Part shown: one piece after another, positions 1 through 7,644 of the stretch
Layout: every line of letters begins with the position of its first letter
Numbering within the stretch: position 1 is the first letter of the stretch
DNA from: Flavobacteriales bacterium
GTDB taxonomy: Bacteria > Bacteroidota > Bacteroidia > Flavobacteriales_F > PHOS-HE28
Assembly: GCA_016788285.1 (NCBI GenBank)
Contig: JAEUSW010000127.1
Coordinates: forward strand, 1 to 33,331
Direction of reading: 5' to 3'
DNA length: 33,331 nt
Program-made: the position numbers and the translations under genes
The notes under the pieces: model-generated
The model's input: only the letters and a program-made list of their open reading frames with translations
Databases searched by the model: none
Told to the model about the DNA's origin: nothing

Positions 1-795
1 CTGCTGCCCATCAAGGTGCTCGCCTCGGACGATGCCCTGCGGCCCGTGAAGGCGATCACCGCGAAAGGGGAGGTGTTGGACGTGAAGGCCATCGCCCCGG
101 ACGGTCGCCGCCTCGACGTGAAGGGTGTGGCGCGCGCCGGACATCTGGTGCACATCAAGGCCATCGGCGATGAGCGGGCCCTGTACGCCGTGAAGGCCAT
201 CGCCGAGGACGGCCGCATGCGCGACGTGAAGGGGCTCGACCTTGCGGACGACGATGAGCGCGTGAACGGTGTGGCGATCGAGGCGCACGTGAAGGCGCTG
301 CCGCACCCGGTGGACCATGACGGCGATCCCATCTGGAACGTGAAGTGCGTGCAGCCGGACGGGCACCTGCTGGGCATCAAGGCGATCGATGCGGCCGGCA
401 CGCTCCACGACATCAAGGCGCTTCAGGCCAACGGCGATGCCACGGTGCTCGACATCCGTGCGCTGGTGAACGGCCGCGAGGTGCCGGTGAAGGTGCTGGC
501 CACGCAGGAGTCGCCCATGCCGGTGAAGGCCGTGCTGCCCGATGGCACCCTCCTCGATGTGAAGGCGGTGGCGCCCAATGGCACGCGGTTGCCGGTGAAG
601 GCCGTGCGCCGGGTCGGCAACATCTTCGACATCAAGACCCTGGCGCCGGACGGCCGGGAGATGGGGGTGAAGGCCATCTCGCCGCATGGCCTCTTCTACG
701 ACGTGAAGGGCGTGAAGCTGAACGCGACCGACGTGGAGGCCACCGTGCATGGCGTCCCCGTGCGCGCCCACGTGAAGGCGCTTCCGCAGCCGTGA
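1..795 (+). CDS. 12-residue-repeat protein, 5' partial
   Basis: The frame is open from the first base, so the true start lies upstream; 264 residues are visible before the TGA. Almost all of them tile into 12-residue units of the form [VI]-K-[AG]-[IVL]-x-x-[DN]-G-x-x-x-[DPG], with about 19 copies. There is a second-order duplication: residues 4-103 and 163-264 align unit for unit, and each ends in a longer unit followed by AHVKALP-[HQ]-P. The regular V-K-A-V strand and D-G turn pattern suggests stacked beta-hairpins or a beta-solenoid (inference). No catalytic motif, cysteine pair or membrane segment is visible, and the N-terminus that would show a signal peptide is missing. I do not recognise the family. 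It converges on the ABC adaptor gene with only 4 bases between the stop codons. Confidence 0.85.
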   Translation: MLPIKVLASDDALRPVKAITAKGEVLDVKAIAPDGRRLDVKGVARAGHLVHIKAIGDERALYAVKAIAEDGRMRDVKGLDLADDDERVNGVAIEAHVKALPHPVDHDGDPIWNVKCVQPDGHLLGIKAIDAAGTLHDIKALQANGDATVLDIRALVNGREVPVKVLATQESPMPVKAVLPDGTLLDVKAVAPNGTRLPVKAVRRVGNIFDIKTLAPDGREMGVKAISPHGLFYDVKGVKLNATDVEATVHGVPVRAHVKALPQP

Positions 796-799
796 CCGC

Positions 800-1909
800 T
801 CAGTTCACGGTGATGGACGCGCCCTCAGGCTCCACCTTGGCGCCCTTCAGTTCGGTGTCGGGGCTCACGCCCTCCAGCACCTCGAGGTTGATGCCGTCGC
901 TCAGGCCGGTGCGGATGTAGGTGCGCTTCCAGTCCTCCCCGTCCTTCACCTGCACGAAGGCGCTGTCCCCCTTGTCGTTGAACTCCACGATGCTCTCGGG
1001 CACGGTGTACACGCTGTCCCGCTGCTCCAGCACGATGTCCGCATTGGCGCTGTAGCCGCTGCGCAGGGTCTGCCCGTCCTTGAGCTTCACGGCGGCGCGG
1101 ATCTCGAACTGGATCGCTCCGTTCTCCTCCACGCCCTTGGGGGCGATGTACTCCAGGTCGGCGTCCCACCGGGCGTTCTCGATGGCCCCCACGGTGAGCA
1201 CGACGGGCATGCCCAGCTTCACCTTGCCCACCTCGCTCTCGTCCACCTTGCCCTGGAAGATCAGGTCGTCCATGTCGGCGATGGCGGCGATGGTGGTGCC
1301 CTCGTTGAAGTTGTTGCGCTCGATCACACTGTTCCCCTCCTTCACCGGCACGTCGAGCACCATGCCGTCGATGGTGCTGCGCACGATGGTGTTGCCGGCG
1401 CTGCTGCGGCTGATGCCGTCGCGCACCACCTGCAGGGCCTCCTTGGCCGCGGCCACCTCCTGGTCGGCGTTCTTCAACGCCACATCGAAGGTCTGCATCT
1501 CGGCCGCGCTGATCACACCCTTGTCGGCCAGCGGCTTGTTGCGGTCGAAGTTGAGCCGCGCGTTCTGCTGGGCGATCTCGGCGTTGCGGACCCGGTTCTC
1601 GGCGTTGCTCAGGCTCAGCATGTCGGGCACGATCTTGATCTTGGCCAGGGGCTGGTCGCGCTTCACCTCATCACCGGCCTCCACGTAGAGCTCGGCGATG
1701 ATGCCGCTGACCACGGGCTTGATGAGGATCTCCTTGCGCGGCACGATCTTGCCGTTGGCCACCGTCTTCTTCACCACGTTGTTGCGCGCGGGCTTCTCCA
1801 CCTTGAACTCGTCCGGGCGGCTTGCGCTCTTCTGGTAGAGGAAATAGAGCGTCCAGATGAAGAGGGCGGCCAGTCCTGCGAACAGGACGTACTTGAGGAT
1901 CTTTTTCAT
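800..1909 (-). CDS. ABC/RND-type efflux periplasmic adaptor (MacA/HlyD family)
   Basis: A 369-residue membrane-fusion protein. One N-terminal membrane anchor lies at about residues 5-25. A biotinyl-lipoyl-like half follows at about 60-95 (the PVVSGIIAELYVEAGDEV region), then an alpha-helical coiled-coil hairpin rich in A, Q, N and E at about 100-165. The second lipoyl half and beta-barrel domains run to the end. Adaptors of this family span the periplasm and link an inner-membrane MacB-type transporter to a TolC-like outer-membrane channel; no TolC homologue is in the window. It is the last gene of a four-gene minus-strand operon, 36 bases after the second permease. The exported substrate cannot be told from sequence. 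MacA-like is the best fit, because the partners are MacB-type permeases and a lipoprotein-exporter-like ATPase. Confidence 0.9.
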   Translation of the reverse strand: MKKILKYVLFAGLAALFIWTLYFLYQKSASRPDEFKVEKPARNNVVKKTVANGKIVPRKEILIKPVVSGIIAELYVEAGDEVKRDQPLAKIKIVPDMLSLSNAENRVRNAEIAQQNARLNFDRNKPLADKGVISAAEMQTFDVALKNADQEVAAAKEALQVVRDGISRSSAGNTIVRSTIDGMVLDVPVKEGNSVIERNNFNEGTTIAAIADMDDLIFQGKVDESEVGKVKLGMPVVLTVGAIENARWDADLEYIAPKGVEENGAIQFEIRAAVKLKDGQTLRSGYSANADIVLEQRDSVYTVPESIVEFNDKGDSAFVQVKDGEDWKRTYIRTGLSDGINLEVLEGVSPDTELKGAKVEPEGASITVN

Positions 1910-1945
1910 GGTCTGCGGTCGTTCATGGCGGGGTCGTTGCCGGGC

Positions 1946-3193
1946 TCACTCGGCCCTGAGGGCATCCACGGCTTTGATGGCCAGGGCGCGGCGCGCTGGC
2001 AACAGCCCGGCGAGGAGGCCGCTGGCGATGAGCACGGCGAAGGCGACGAGGGCGACGAAGAGGTCGACGCCCGGGTTCTTGAAGAAGTCGGCATCACCGG
2101 CCACCGAGCGGACGGCCTCCAGCACGCCCACGCCGGCGAGCAGGCCGAAGTAGCCCGCGATGAAGGTGAGGGTGAGGGCCTCCTGGACGATCTGCCCGGT
2201 GATGTTGCGCGGGGTGGCGCCCAGGCTGCGGCGGATGCCGATCTCCTTGGTGCGTTCCTGGATGCTCACGAGCATGATGTTGCCGATGCCGATGGCGCCC
2301 GCGAGCAGGGTGCAGATGCCCACGAACCAGCTGAGGCCGCCGATGCCGATGAAGAGGCCGTTCATCTTCCCGTAGAACTCCTGCATGTTCCAGCTGCCGA
2401 AGGCGCTCTCGTCGGTGGGGTCCACGCGGTGCTTCCGGGCCATGAGCTGGCGGATCTGCTGCTCCACCTCGCCCACGTCCACACCCGGCTTGGCCACCAG
2501 GGTGAACCAGTGCACCTCGTTCAGGGCGTTGAAGGCCTTCTGGAAGGTGGTGAAGGGCACGTAGATCTTGGCGTCGGGGTTGTCGCCCATCTCGGCACTG
2601 CTCTTCTTCTTGCTCACGCCCACCACCTGGAAGTAGACGCCGTTGATCTTGATGTGCTTGCCGATGGGGTCCTCGGGCTTGAAGAGCTGGTCCACCACGT
2701 CCTGTCCGATCACGGCCACCTTGCGCTCCTCGCCGAGGTCGGCATGGTTCAGGAAGCGGCCCTTCGGCAGCCGGATGGCCTCCACCCGGATCACCTCGGG
2801 CTCGCTGCCATACACGCTGAAGGCGCCCACCTTGCTGCCGTAGCTCACGTTGTTGCCGCTCTGCCAGCCGCCCAATTGCAGCTGCGGGGAGCAGACCTCG
2901 ATGCCCGGCACGTTGTTGCGGATGATGCTGATGTCCTCGTTGTCGAAGGTGAAGCTGCGTCCCTTCTGGAAGCCCGCGTAGGGCTTGGTGGTGGGCATGG
3001 TCCACAGGAAGCAGCTGTTGGTGGCGAACCCTTCGAAGCCGCCCAGCACGGCGTTCTTCAAACCGTTGCCCATGCCCAGCATCACCACCAGCATGAAGAT
3101 GCCCCAGGTCACACCGAACATGGTGAGGAAGCTGCGGAGCTTGTTGCGGCTCAGCGTGTTCCAGATCTCTCCCCAGCGGTCGTTGTCGAACAT
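1946..3193 (-). CDS. ABC transporter permease, MacB/FtsX type (second of pair)
   Basis: A 415-residue inner-membrane protein with the MacB_PCD plus FtsX layout. One transmembrane helix lies near residues 18-42, followed by a large periplasmic domain to about 285 and three C-terminal helices. The cytoplasmic loop after the second helix carries ERTKEIGIRRSLGATPRNI, the coupling segment typical of this family. It starts MFDNDRW, and its upstream neighbour starts MFDREKW. The two are similar throughout, so they are probably diverged paralogues forming a heterodimeric transporter (inference). It begins 3 bases after the stop of the first permease and is followed by the adaptor gene. MacB proteins work as mechanotransmission exporters acting on periplasmic substrates. 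Confidence 0.9.
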   Translation of the reverse strand: MFDNDRWGEIWNTLSRNKLRSFLTMFGVTWGIFMLVVMLGMGNGLKNAVLGGFEGFATNSCFLWTMPTTKPYAGFQKGRSFTFDNEDISIIRNNVPGIEVCSPQLQLGGWQSGNNVSYGSKVGAFSVYGSEPEVIRVEAIRLPKGRFLNHADLGEERKVAVIGQDVVDQLFKPEDPIGKHIKINGVYFQVVGVSKKKSSAEMGDNPDAKIYVPFTTFQKAFNALNEVHWFTLVAKPGVDVGEVEQQIRQLMARKHRVDPTDESAFGSWNMQEFYGKMNGLFIGIGGLSWFVGICTLLAGAIGIGNIMLVSIQERTKEIGIRRSLGATPRNITGQIVQEALTLTFIAGYFGLLAGVGVLEAVRSVAGDADFFKNPGVDLFVALVAFAVLIASGLLAGLLPARRALAIKAVDALRAE

Positions 3194-3196
3194 GGC

Positions 3197-4441
3197 TTAT
3201 TCGTCGCGCAGGGCTTCGATGGGACGGATGGCGGCGGCGCGGCGCGCGGGGATGAAGCCCGCGAGGGCGCCGGCGATGATCAAGGCGATGAGCGCGGTGA
3301 TGGCCACGTCGATGCGGATGGTGGGGTCGCGGAAGAACTCGCTGCCCGGCACGGCGCTGGCGATGCCCTCCATCAGGAAGATGCCGAGGACCAGCCCCAT
3401 CCAGCCCGCCATGCCGGTGATGAACACCGACTCCAGCAGCACCTGGCCCACCACATTGGCCGGCGTGGCGCCCAGCGCCTTGCGGATGCCGATCTCGCGC
3501 GTGCGTTCCTTCACCACGATGAGCATGATGTTGCTGACCCCCACGATGCCCGCGATCAGCGAGCCGATGCCCACGAACCACAGGAAGGCTGTGATCCCGT
3601 TGAAGATGGAGCTCATCGTCCCCACGTTCTCCACGTTGTTGTTCACCCACAGCGCCCGTTCATCCGTGGGGTCGAAGTCATGACGCCTGGCCAGGGTGTG
3701 GATGGCGCGCTGTTCCGCTCGTTTGGCGCCGGCGATACTGGCATCGGCGAAGCTGAACGTGATGTCATCCACGATGCCCTTCGCGTTGAACACCTTCTGC
3801 GCCGCGCTGAGCGGGATGTACACCGGACTGCGCTGGCCGCGCTCCGGACCACCGGTTTCGTATGCGTAAAGCCCCACCACCTCGAAGGGGATGCCGTTCA
3901 CATTGATCCACTTGTGGAGCGGGTCCTCCTTCTTGAAGAGCTCGGTGCGGCAGTCCTCGGCGATCACGATCACCTTCCGCTCCTGCACCTCGTCCACCTC
4001 GTTGATGAAGCGCCCGCTGATGATGCGCTGGTGCTGCAAGTGCTGGTGGGCGGGCTGGATGCCTCGGATGCTGTAGCTGCCCGAGCTCATGCCGTACTGC
4101 AGCTTGCTCTGGCCGCGCCACACGCTGTACTGTCCGCTGATGTGCTGGATGCCGGGGATGGCGTTCTTCAGGGCGACGATATCCGCATCCTCCAGGGCGA
4201 TCGCGCGGTTCGGCGGCAGGCCCTTCCACGGCTTGCTGGTCTCGTTGCCCCAGATGCGGATGCTGTTCGTGGCCGTGTTGCGGAAGTTGTAGCTGAAGCC
4301 GTTGCGCAACCCGGCGCCCGCACCCAGGAGGATGATGAGCATGAAGATGCCCCAGAAGACGGCGAAGCCCGTGAGCACCGCCCGAAGCTTGTTCTTGCCG
4401 ATGCTGTCCAGCACCTCGGCCCACTTCTCCCTATCGAACAT
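3197..4441 (-). CDS. ABC transporter permease, MacB/FtsX type (first of pair)
   Basis: A 414-residue protein with the same layout as its neighbour. An N-terminal helix (about 18-40, LTGFAVFWGIFMLIILLGAG) precedes a periplasmic MacB_PCD-like domain, and three C-terminal helices follow. The coupling loop reads ERTREIGIRKALGATPANV. There is no fused ATPase domain, unlike E. coli MacB; the nucleotide-binding domain is the separate gene upstream. The start at 4441 (MFDREKW) matches the N-terminus of the second permease. It lies 113 bases after the ATPase stop, an unusually wide gap for this operon, and that gap holds a short tandem repeat. Confidence 0.9.
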   Translation of the reverse strand: MFDREKWAEVLDSIGKNKLRAVLTGFAVFWGIFMLIILLGAGAGLRNGFSYNFRNTATNSIRIWGNETSKPWKGLPPNRAIALEDADIVALKNAIPGIQHISGQYSVWRGQSKLQYGMSSGSYSIRGIQPAHQHLQHQRIISGRFINEVDEVQERKVIVIAEDCRTELFKKEDPLHKWINVNGIPFEVVGLYAYETGGPERGQRSPVYIPLSAAQKVFNAKGIVDDITFSFADASIAGAKRAEQRAIHTLARRHDFDPTDERALWVNNNVENVGTMSSIFNGITAFLWFVGIGSLIAGIVGVSNIMLIVVKERTREIGIRKALGATPANVVGQVLLESVFITGMAGWMGLVLGIFLMEGIASAVPGSEFFRDPTIRIDVAITALIALIIAGALAGFIPARRAAAIRPIEALRDE

Positions 4442-4522
4442 GGGCGCAGGGTTTCGGGCCGCAACGACGCGAGGACATCACGCATGCCGGACGCGCCTTG
4501 GGACGGCCCAGCAGGGGGGGCT

Positions 4523-4546
4523 GCCCTTGCGCCCTTGCGTCTTTGC
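4523..4546 (-). repeat. Three tandem 8-base units in the ATPase-permease gap
   Basis: Read on the minus strand, the units are GCAAAGAC, GCAAGGGC and GCAAGGGC, head to tail. They lie 8 bases after the ATPase stop codon, inside the 113-base spacer before the first permease. I recall similar GCAAAGACGCAA-type short repeats from intergenic regions of many environmental bacteria, but I cannot check that here. No hairpin or promoter is evident around it. Confidence 0.6.
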
Positions 4547-4554
4547 GGCTTGAC

Positions 4555-5298
4555 TTATCGAACATCCCCGGCGGGTTTGCGGGCGGCGATCACCCCGTCC
4601 ATGCTGGTGGTCAGGCTGCGCGGGTCCAGATGGGCGTTCTCGATCAGCCCGTCGCGGAGGTAGATCACCCGGTGCGTCGCTGCGGCCACGTCGCGCTCGT
4701 GGGTGACGATCACGACCGTTTTGCCCAGGTCGCGGTTCACCTCGGTGAGCAGGGCCATCACCTCCTCGCTGGTCCTGCTGTCCAAGGCCCCCGTGGGCTC
4801 GTCGGCCAGGATGATCTTGGGGTCGCTGATCAAGGCCCGGGCGATGGCCACCCGCTGCTTCTGACCGCCGCTCAGCTCGTTGGGCATGTGGTGAGCCCAT
4901 TCGCGCAGGCCCACCCGCCCCAGCATCTCCAAGGCGAGCTCGTTGCGCTTGCGGCGGGGGATGCCCTGGTAGTACAGGGGCAGTGCCACGTTCTCCTGCG
5001 CGTTCTTGAACGTGATCAGGTTGAAGCTCTGGAAGACGAAGCCGATGTACTTGCTGCGCAACAGGGCGTTCTCGGTCTCGCTCTGGCCTTTGATCAGCAT
5101 GCCGTCCAGCAGGTACTCCCCGTGGTCGTAGTTGTCGAGGATGCCGATGATGTTGAGCATGGTGCTCTTGCCCGAGCCCGAACTGCCCATGATGCTCACC
5201 AGTTCGCCACTGCGGATCTCCAGGTCGATGCCCTTCAGCACCTGCAGGAGGTTGGCCCCGGTGCGGTACGCCTTGCGGATGTCCTTCAGGACGATCAT
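4555..5298 (-). CDS. ABC transporter ATP-binding protein (MacB/LolD-like)
   Basis: A 247-residue ATPase with all the ABC motifs: Walker A GSSGSGKST at 38-46, Q-loop Q90, signature LSGGQ at 142-146, Walker B IILADE at 162-167 and the switch histidine H200. The length and the ADEPTGALD sequence fit the MacB/LolD/FtsE branch, which energises FtsX-type permeases. I chose the start at 5298 (MIVLKD) because the ABC fold begins there. The frame stays open far upstream, but that part is antisense to the neighbouring gene. A -7 box lies 4 bases upstream. It is the first gene of a four-gene export operon. A C-terminal extension of about 25 residues follows the usual end of the fold. Confidence 0.94.
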   Translation of the reverse strand: MIVLKDIRKAYRTGANLLQVLKGIDLEIRSGELVSIMGSSGSGKSTMLNIIGILDNYDHGEYLLDGMLIKGQSETENALLRSKYIGFVFQSFNLITFKNAQENVALPLYYQGIPRRKRNELALEMLGRVGLREWAHHMPNELSGGQKQRVAIARALISDPKIILADEPTGALDSRTSEEVMALLTEVNRDLGKTVVIVTHERDVAAATHRVIYLRDGLIENAHLDPRSLTTSMDGVIAARKPAGDVR

Positions 5299-5302
5299 GG
5301 CC

Positions 5303-5310
5303 CGAAAGTA
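5303..5310 (-). promoter_or_regulatory. -7 box TACTTTCG of the ABC operon
   Basis: On the minus strand TACTTTCG fits the Bacteroidota -7 consensus TAnnTTTG with one mismatch. Only 4 bases (5299-5302) separate it from the ATG of the ATPase gene, so the transcript would start at or next to the AUG. No clear -33 TTG is visible. Confidence 0.55.
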
Positions 5311-5385
5311 CCGGAACGGACCCCGGCCACTGGGGCGCCTACATGAACGGCCTGGGCGTGGGAGGAGCGGCGGTCGTTCCTCCTT

Positions 5386-5400
5386 TGGCACACCGGTTGC
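5386..5400 (+). promoter_or_regulatory. Sigma-54 (RpoN) promoter, -24/-12
   Basis: TGGCAC (5386-5391), a 5-base spacer, then TTGC (5397-5400) exactly matches the RpoN consensus TGGCAC-N5-TTGC. It is preceded by TT, giving the TTTGGCAC octamer that also occurs upstream of 22634 and 26510. The predicted transcript start is near 5411, about 37 bases before the ATG at 5449. A weak primary-sigma -7 box (TAATTTCG, 5419-5426) lies 19 bases after the TTG, so the TTGC could also act as a -33 element. Confidence 0.75.
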
Positions 5401-5448
5401 CATCCGCCCGCACCGGCCTAATTTCGCCGGGCACGAACCCCTCCTCCC

Positions 5449-6261
5449 ATGACCCGCACGCTCCTCGCCGCCGCCGCTGTGATGGCCGCCCTCTCCCTCC
5501 ACGCGCAGAAGGTGGACCCCAAGCACACCAACTTCTACCGCATCCCCGAGCCCATCGAGACCGAGGCGATCCGCATCGAGTTCAAGGACCCCGTGGCCCA
5601 GCTGGCGCTGTGCAAGGTGCGCGTGGAGTTCACCAACAAGACCTCCGACATCCTGATGATCAAGGCCTCGGAGATCGTGTTCACCGTGGGCGGTGCCACC
5701 TACACCCCGAAGGACCGCGACTTCGTGATCCGGCCCAACGACCACATCAGCCGCACCCTGGAGGTCACCGGTGGCAACATGCACCACGATGCGTTCAGCG
5801 TGAAGTTCGGCGGTGCCAGCCGCGTGTCGCGCTCCGAGGGCAAGGTGAGCGTGCCGGACTTCGACATCCCGCCCAGCAAGAACAGCTTCACGGCAGGGAA
5901 CTTCGAGGTGAACCTGGTGAGCCTGGACAAGGAGACCGCCAAGACCGCGGCGAAGTTCAAGGTGGTGTACCGCGGCAGCAAGGTGGCCCTGGTGGACCCC
6001 AGCCGCACTGCGCTGCGCATCGAGTCGGGCCAGGAGTTCGCCAACGCCAGCAGCAAGAGCAAGGAGGTCATCCTCAACCAGGGCGAGGACGATGCCTTCA
6101 CCGTGTGGGGCGAGATCCCGGGCAAGATCGTGGACATGCAGTTCGCCAACATGAAGCTGGTGTGGAACGATGCCTTCCGCGAGGTGACGCCCAAGCCCAT
6201 CTCCATCGGCAGCGTGGATTTTGCGATCGATCCGGGGCTCACCGAGGGGAAGAACCGCTGA
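5449..6261 (+). CDS. Exported protein of unknown function
   Basis: A 270-residue protein with a signal peptide at residues 1-19 (MTRTLLAAAAVMAALSLHAQ), probably cleaved after an A-x-A-like site before Q. The mature part is polar and strand-rich, with alternating hydrophobic residues suggesting two or more beta-sandwich domains. One cysteine is visible (C46, in ALCKVRVEF). There is no lipobox, no T9SS tail, no transmembrane helix and no enzyme motif. I do not recognise the family. It stands alone: a divergent ABC operon lies upstream and a 14-bp perfect hairpin downstream. A sigma-54-type promoter precedes it, the same type found before two envelope genes near 22.6 and 26.5 kb, which hints at a shared regulon. 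Confidence 0.85.
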   Translation: MTRTLLAAAAVMAALSLHAQKVDPKHTNFYRIPEPIETEAIRIEFKDPVAQLALCKVRVEFTNKTSDILMIKASEIVFTVGGATYTPKDRDFVIRPNDHISRTLEVTGGNMHHDAFSVKFGGASRVSRSEGKVSVPDFDIPPSKNSFTAGNFEVNLVSLDKETAKTAAKFKVVYRGSKVALVDPSRTALRIESGQEFANASSKSKEVILNQGEDDAFTVWGEIPGKIVDMQFANMKLVWNDAFREVTPKPISIGSVDFAIDPGLTEGKNR

Positions 6262-6284
6262 GGGGGACACCGGTCAGTGCACAT

Positions 6285-6316
6285 GCCGAACGCCTGCCCT
6301 GTGGCAGGCGTTCGGC
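6285..6316 (+). terminator. 14-bp perfect hairpin after the orphan exported gene
   Basis: The arms 6285-6298 and 6303-6316 are perfectly complementary with a 4-base loop (CTGT). It sits 23 bases after the stop of the 5449-6261 gene. The following bases (GTTCACGG) are poor in T, so it would be an imperfect intrinsic terminator or an mRNA-end stabiliser. Confidence 0.6.
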
Positions 6317-6448
6317 GTTCACGGCCATGGAAGGGGCCCCGGTCGGCCTATGCTCCGCCACCGGCGATGGCCGGAGGGCGGCCACTTCCCGTTGAGCCGG
6401 CCATCGGCAACCTTGGTCCGGGGGCGCCCATCGGTGGGACAGGGCATG

Positions 6449-6474
6449 AAAAAAGCCCCTCGGAAGGGGCTTTT
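6449..6474 (-). terminator. Intrinsic terminator of tRNA-Asp
   Basis: The arms 6451-6460 and 6465-6474 form a 10-bp stem around a 4-base loop. On the minus strand the hairpin ends in a run of six T (complement of 6449-6454). It begins 1 base after the tRNA 3' end, so it should end tRNA transcription. The plus strand also ends in TTTT, so it may work in both directions. Confidence 0.85.
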
Positions 6475-6475
6475 G

Positions 6476-6549
6476 CGGACCGGACGGGACTCGAACCCGC
6501 GACCTCCGCCGTGACAGGGCGGCATTCTAACCAGCTGAACTACCGGTCC
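6476..6549 (-). tRNA. tRNA-Asp (GTC)
   Basis: All arms fold. The acceptor is GGACCGG with CCGGTCC and discriminator G; the D arm is GTTC/GAAT with an AGCTGGTTA loop. The anticodon stem CCGCC/GGCGG encloses CTGTCAC, giving anticodon GTC for aspartate. The T arm is GCGGG/CCCGT with a TTCGAGT loop. The total is 74 bases. The CCA end is not encoded, because CA follows the discriminator directly, so a CCA-adding enzyme is needed. It is a single-gene unit with its own promoter upstream and an intrinsic terminator immediately downstream. Confidence 0.97.
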
Positions 6550-6578
6550 GTTGGCTTCTCCTTGCGGTGAAGCGGGTG

Positions 6579-6608
6579 CAAATGTAAAGCCCCGGGCCGA
6601 CTTTGCAA
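6579..6608 (-). promoter_or_regulatory. Promoter of tRNA-Asp
   Basis: On the minus strand TTG (6608-6606), a 19-base spacer and TACATTTG (6586-6579) match the Bacteroidota primary-sigma promoter (TTTG at -33, TAnnTTTG at -7) with a perfect -7 box. The tRNA begins about 30 bases downstream. This is the best primary-sigma promoter in the window and a useful reference for the weaker boxes. Confidence 0.8.
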
Positions 6609-6624
6609 GCCCACTCCGGAAAGC

Positions 6625-7548
6625 TCAGTAAAGACGCGCCCGTTTCGTGAGGAACTCCAGCAGTACCGGGCCGAGACCCGCATGGATGTCGGCCTCCACC
6701 AGGTCGATCCGGTACTGGCCGCACTTGAGCTTCAACCGGTGCCAGCGTTCGGCCACGGCCTGGCGGTAGCCCTCGCGCACCTCGGCGGCGTGGGCCTTCA
6801 CCTGGGCCCCGGTCTCCACGTCCACGAAGGTGTAGGGGCGGTCCTCCAACGCCAGCTCCAGCTCACGCTTGCGGTCCACCACGTGGAACACGATGATGTC
6901 GTGCTTGTTGAAGCGCAGGTGCTGCAGGGCGTCGAAGACCTCCTCCTCCCGACCGGCATCCTCGAACATGTCGCTGAGCACCACGACCAGGCTGCGGCGA
7001 TGAGCCCGCCCGGCGATGTCGTGGAGGGCCTCCACCAGGCCCGTGCGCTGCCCACGTGCGGGCGCGTCCGCCGCCAGAAGCTGCTCCAGGTGCTGCGTCA
7101 GGTGCCGCAGGTGCACCGCGTTGCTTCGCGCCTCCTCGCTCAGGGTCACCGCTTCACGGAACACCGTGAGGCCCACGGCATCGCGCTGCTTGCGGAGCAA
7201 CTGGATGAAGGCCGCCGCCGCATGCACGCCGAACTCCACCTTGTTGAACTCCTGGGTCTCGCCGCGGGCCGGGTAATACATCGATGAGGAGGCGTCCAGC
7301 ACCAGGTGGCAGCGCAGGTTGGTCTCCTCCTCGTAGCGCTTGACGAAGAGCTTGTCGGTGCGGGCATAGAGCTTCCAGTCCAGGTGGCGCGTGCTTTCCC
7401 CGCTGTTGTAGGCGCGGTGTTCCGCGAACTCCACGCTGAAGCCGTGGAACGGGCTCTTGTGCAGCCCGGCGAGGAAGCCTTCCACCACCTGGCGCGCCTT
7501 GAACTCCAGGGCCGAGAGGGCTTGGATGTGCTTCTGCTCGATGGGCAT
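6625..7548 (-). CDS. DUF58 / VWA-fold protein
   Basis: A 307-residue cytosolic-type protein with no signal peptide. It carries the DUF58 signature around residues 44-75, with R-x-Y-N-S-G-E-S-T-R-H-L-D-W-K and then LFVKRYEEE. A von Willebrand A-like domain follows, with a DASSSM MIDAS motif near residue 85. In Bacteroidota such proteins usually sit with a MoxR AAA+ ATPase and Bat (aerotolerance) genes and are thought to help assemble or activate partner complexes. None of those partners is in the window, so this copy is an orphan as far as can be seen. A weak -7 box (GAACTTCG, 7553-7560) lies 4 bases before the ATG. A 23-bp hairpin separates it from thioredoxin upstream. Confidence 0.88.
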   Translation of the reverse strand: MPIEQKHIQALSALEFKARQVVEGFLAGLHKSPFHGFSVEFAEHRAYNSGESTRHLDWKLYARTDKLFVKRYEEETNLRCHLVLDASSSMYYPARGETQEFNKVEFGVHAAAAFIQLLRKQRDAVGLTVFREAVTLSEEARSNAVHLRHLTQHLEQLLAADAPARGQRTGLVEALHDIAGRAHRRSLVVVLSDMFEDAGREEEVFDALQHLRFNKHDIIVFHVVDRKRELELALEDRPYTFVDVETGAQVKAHAAEVREGYRQAVAERWHRLKLKCGQYRIDLVEADIHAGLGPVLLEFLTKRARLY

Positions 7549-7587
7549 GGCGCGAAGTTCGTCGATCGGATGCAGGGCCGATGTGAT

Positions 7588-7636
7588 CCCCTGGAACAGG
7601 AAGCCCCGGCGCAGCCGGGGCTTCCTGTTCCAGGGG
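7588..7636. repeat. 23-bp perfect inverted repeat between trxA and the DUF58 gene
   Basis: The arms 7588-7610 and 7614-7636 are perfectly complementary, leaving a 3-base loop. It begins 9 bases beyond the trxA stop. Neither strand has a T-run after it, so it is not a textbook intrinsic terminator. It could end or protect the trxA message, or be a dispersed palindromic repeat. Confidence 0.85.
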
Positions 7637-7644
7637 GCCAGTGA

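Noticed and set aside
579..592. TGGCACG followed by TTGC inside the repeat gene
   Set aside because: The GG to GC spacing is 9, not 10, and it lies within a coding region on repeats.
1..795. 36-base periodicity that could suggest a CRISPR array
   Set aside because: The period is 12 codons of one open frame, units are degenerate, and there are no constant repeats with unique spacers.
1925..4663. Long open frame on the plus strand opposite the ABC permeases
   Set aside because: It is an antisense shadow of high-GC codon use; the minus-strand proteins have clear transporter motifs.
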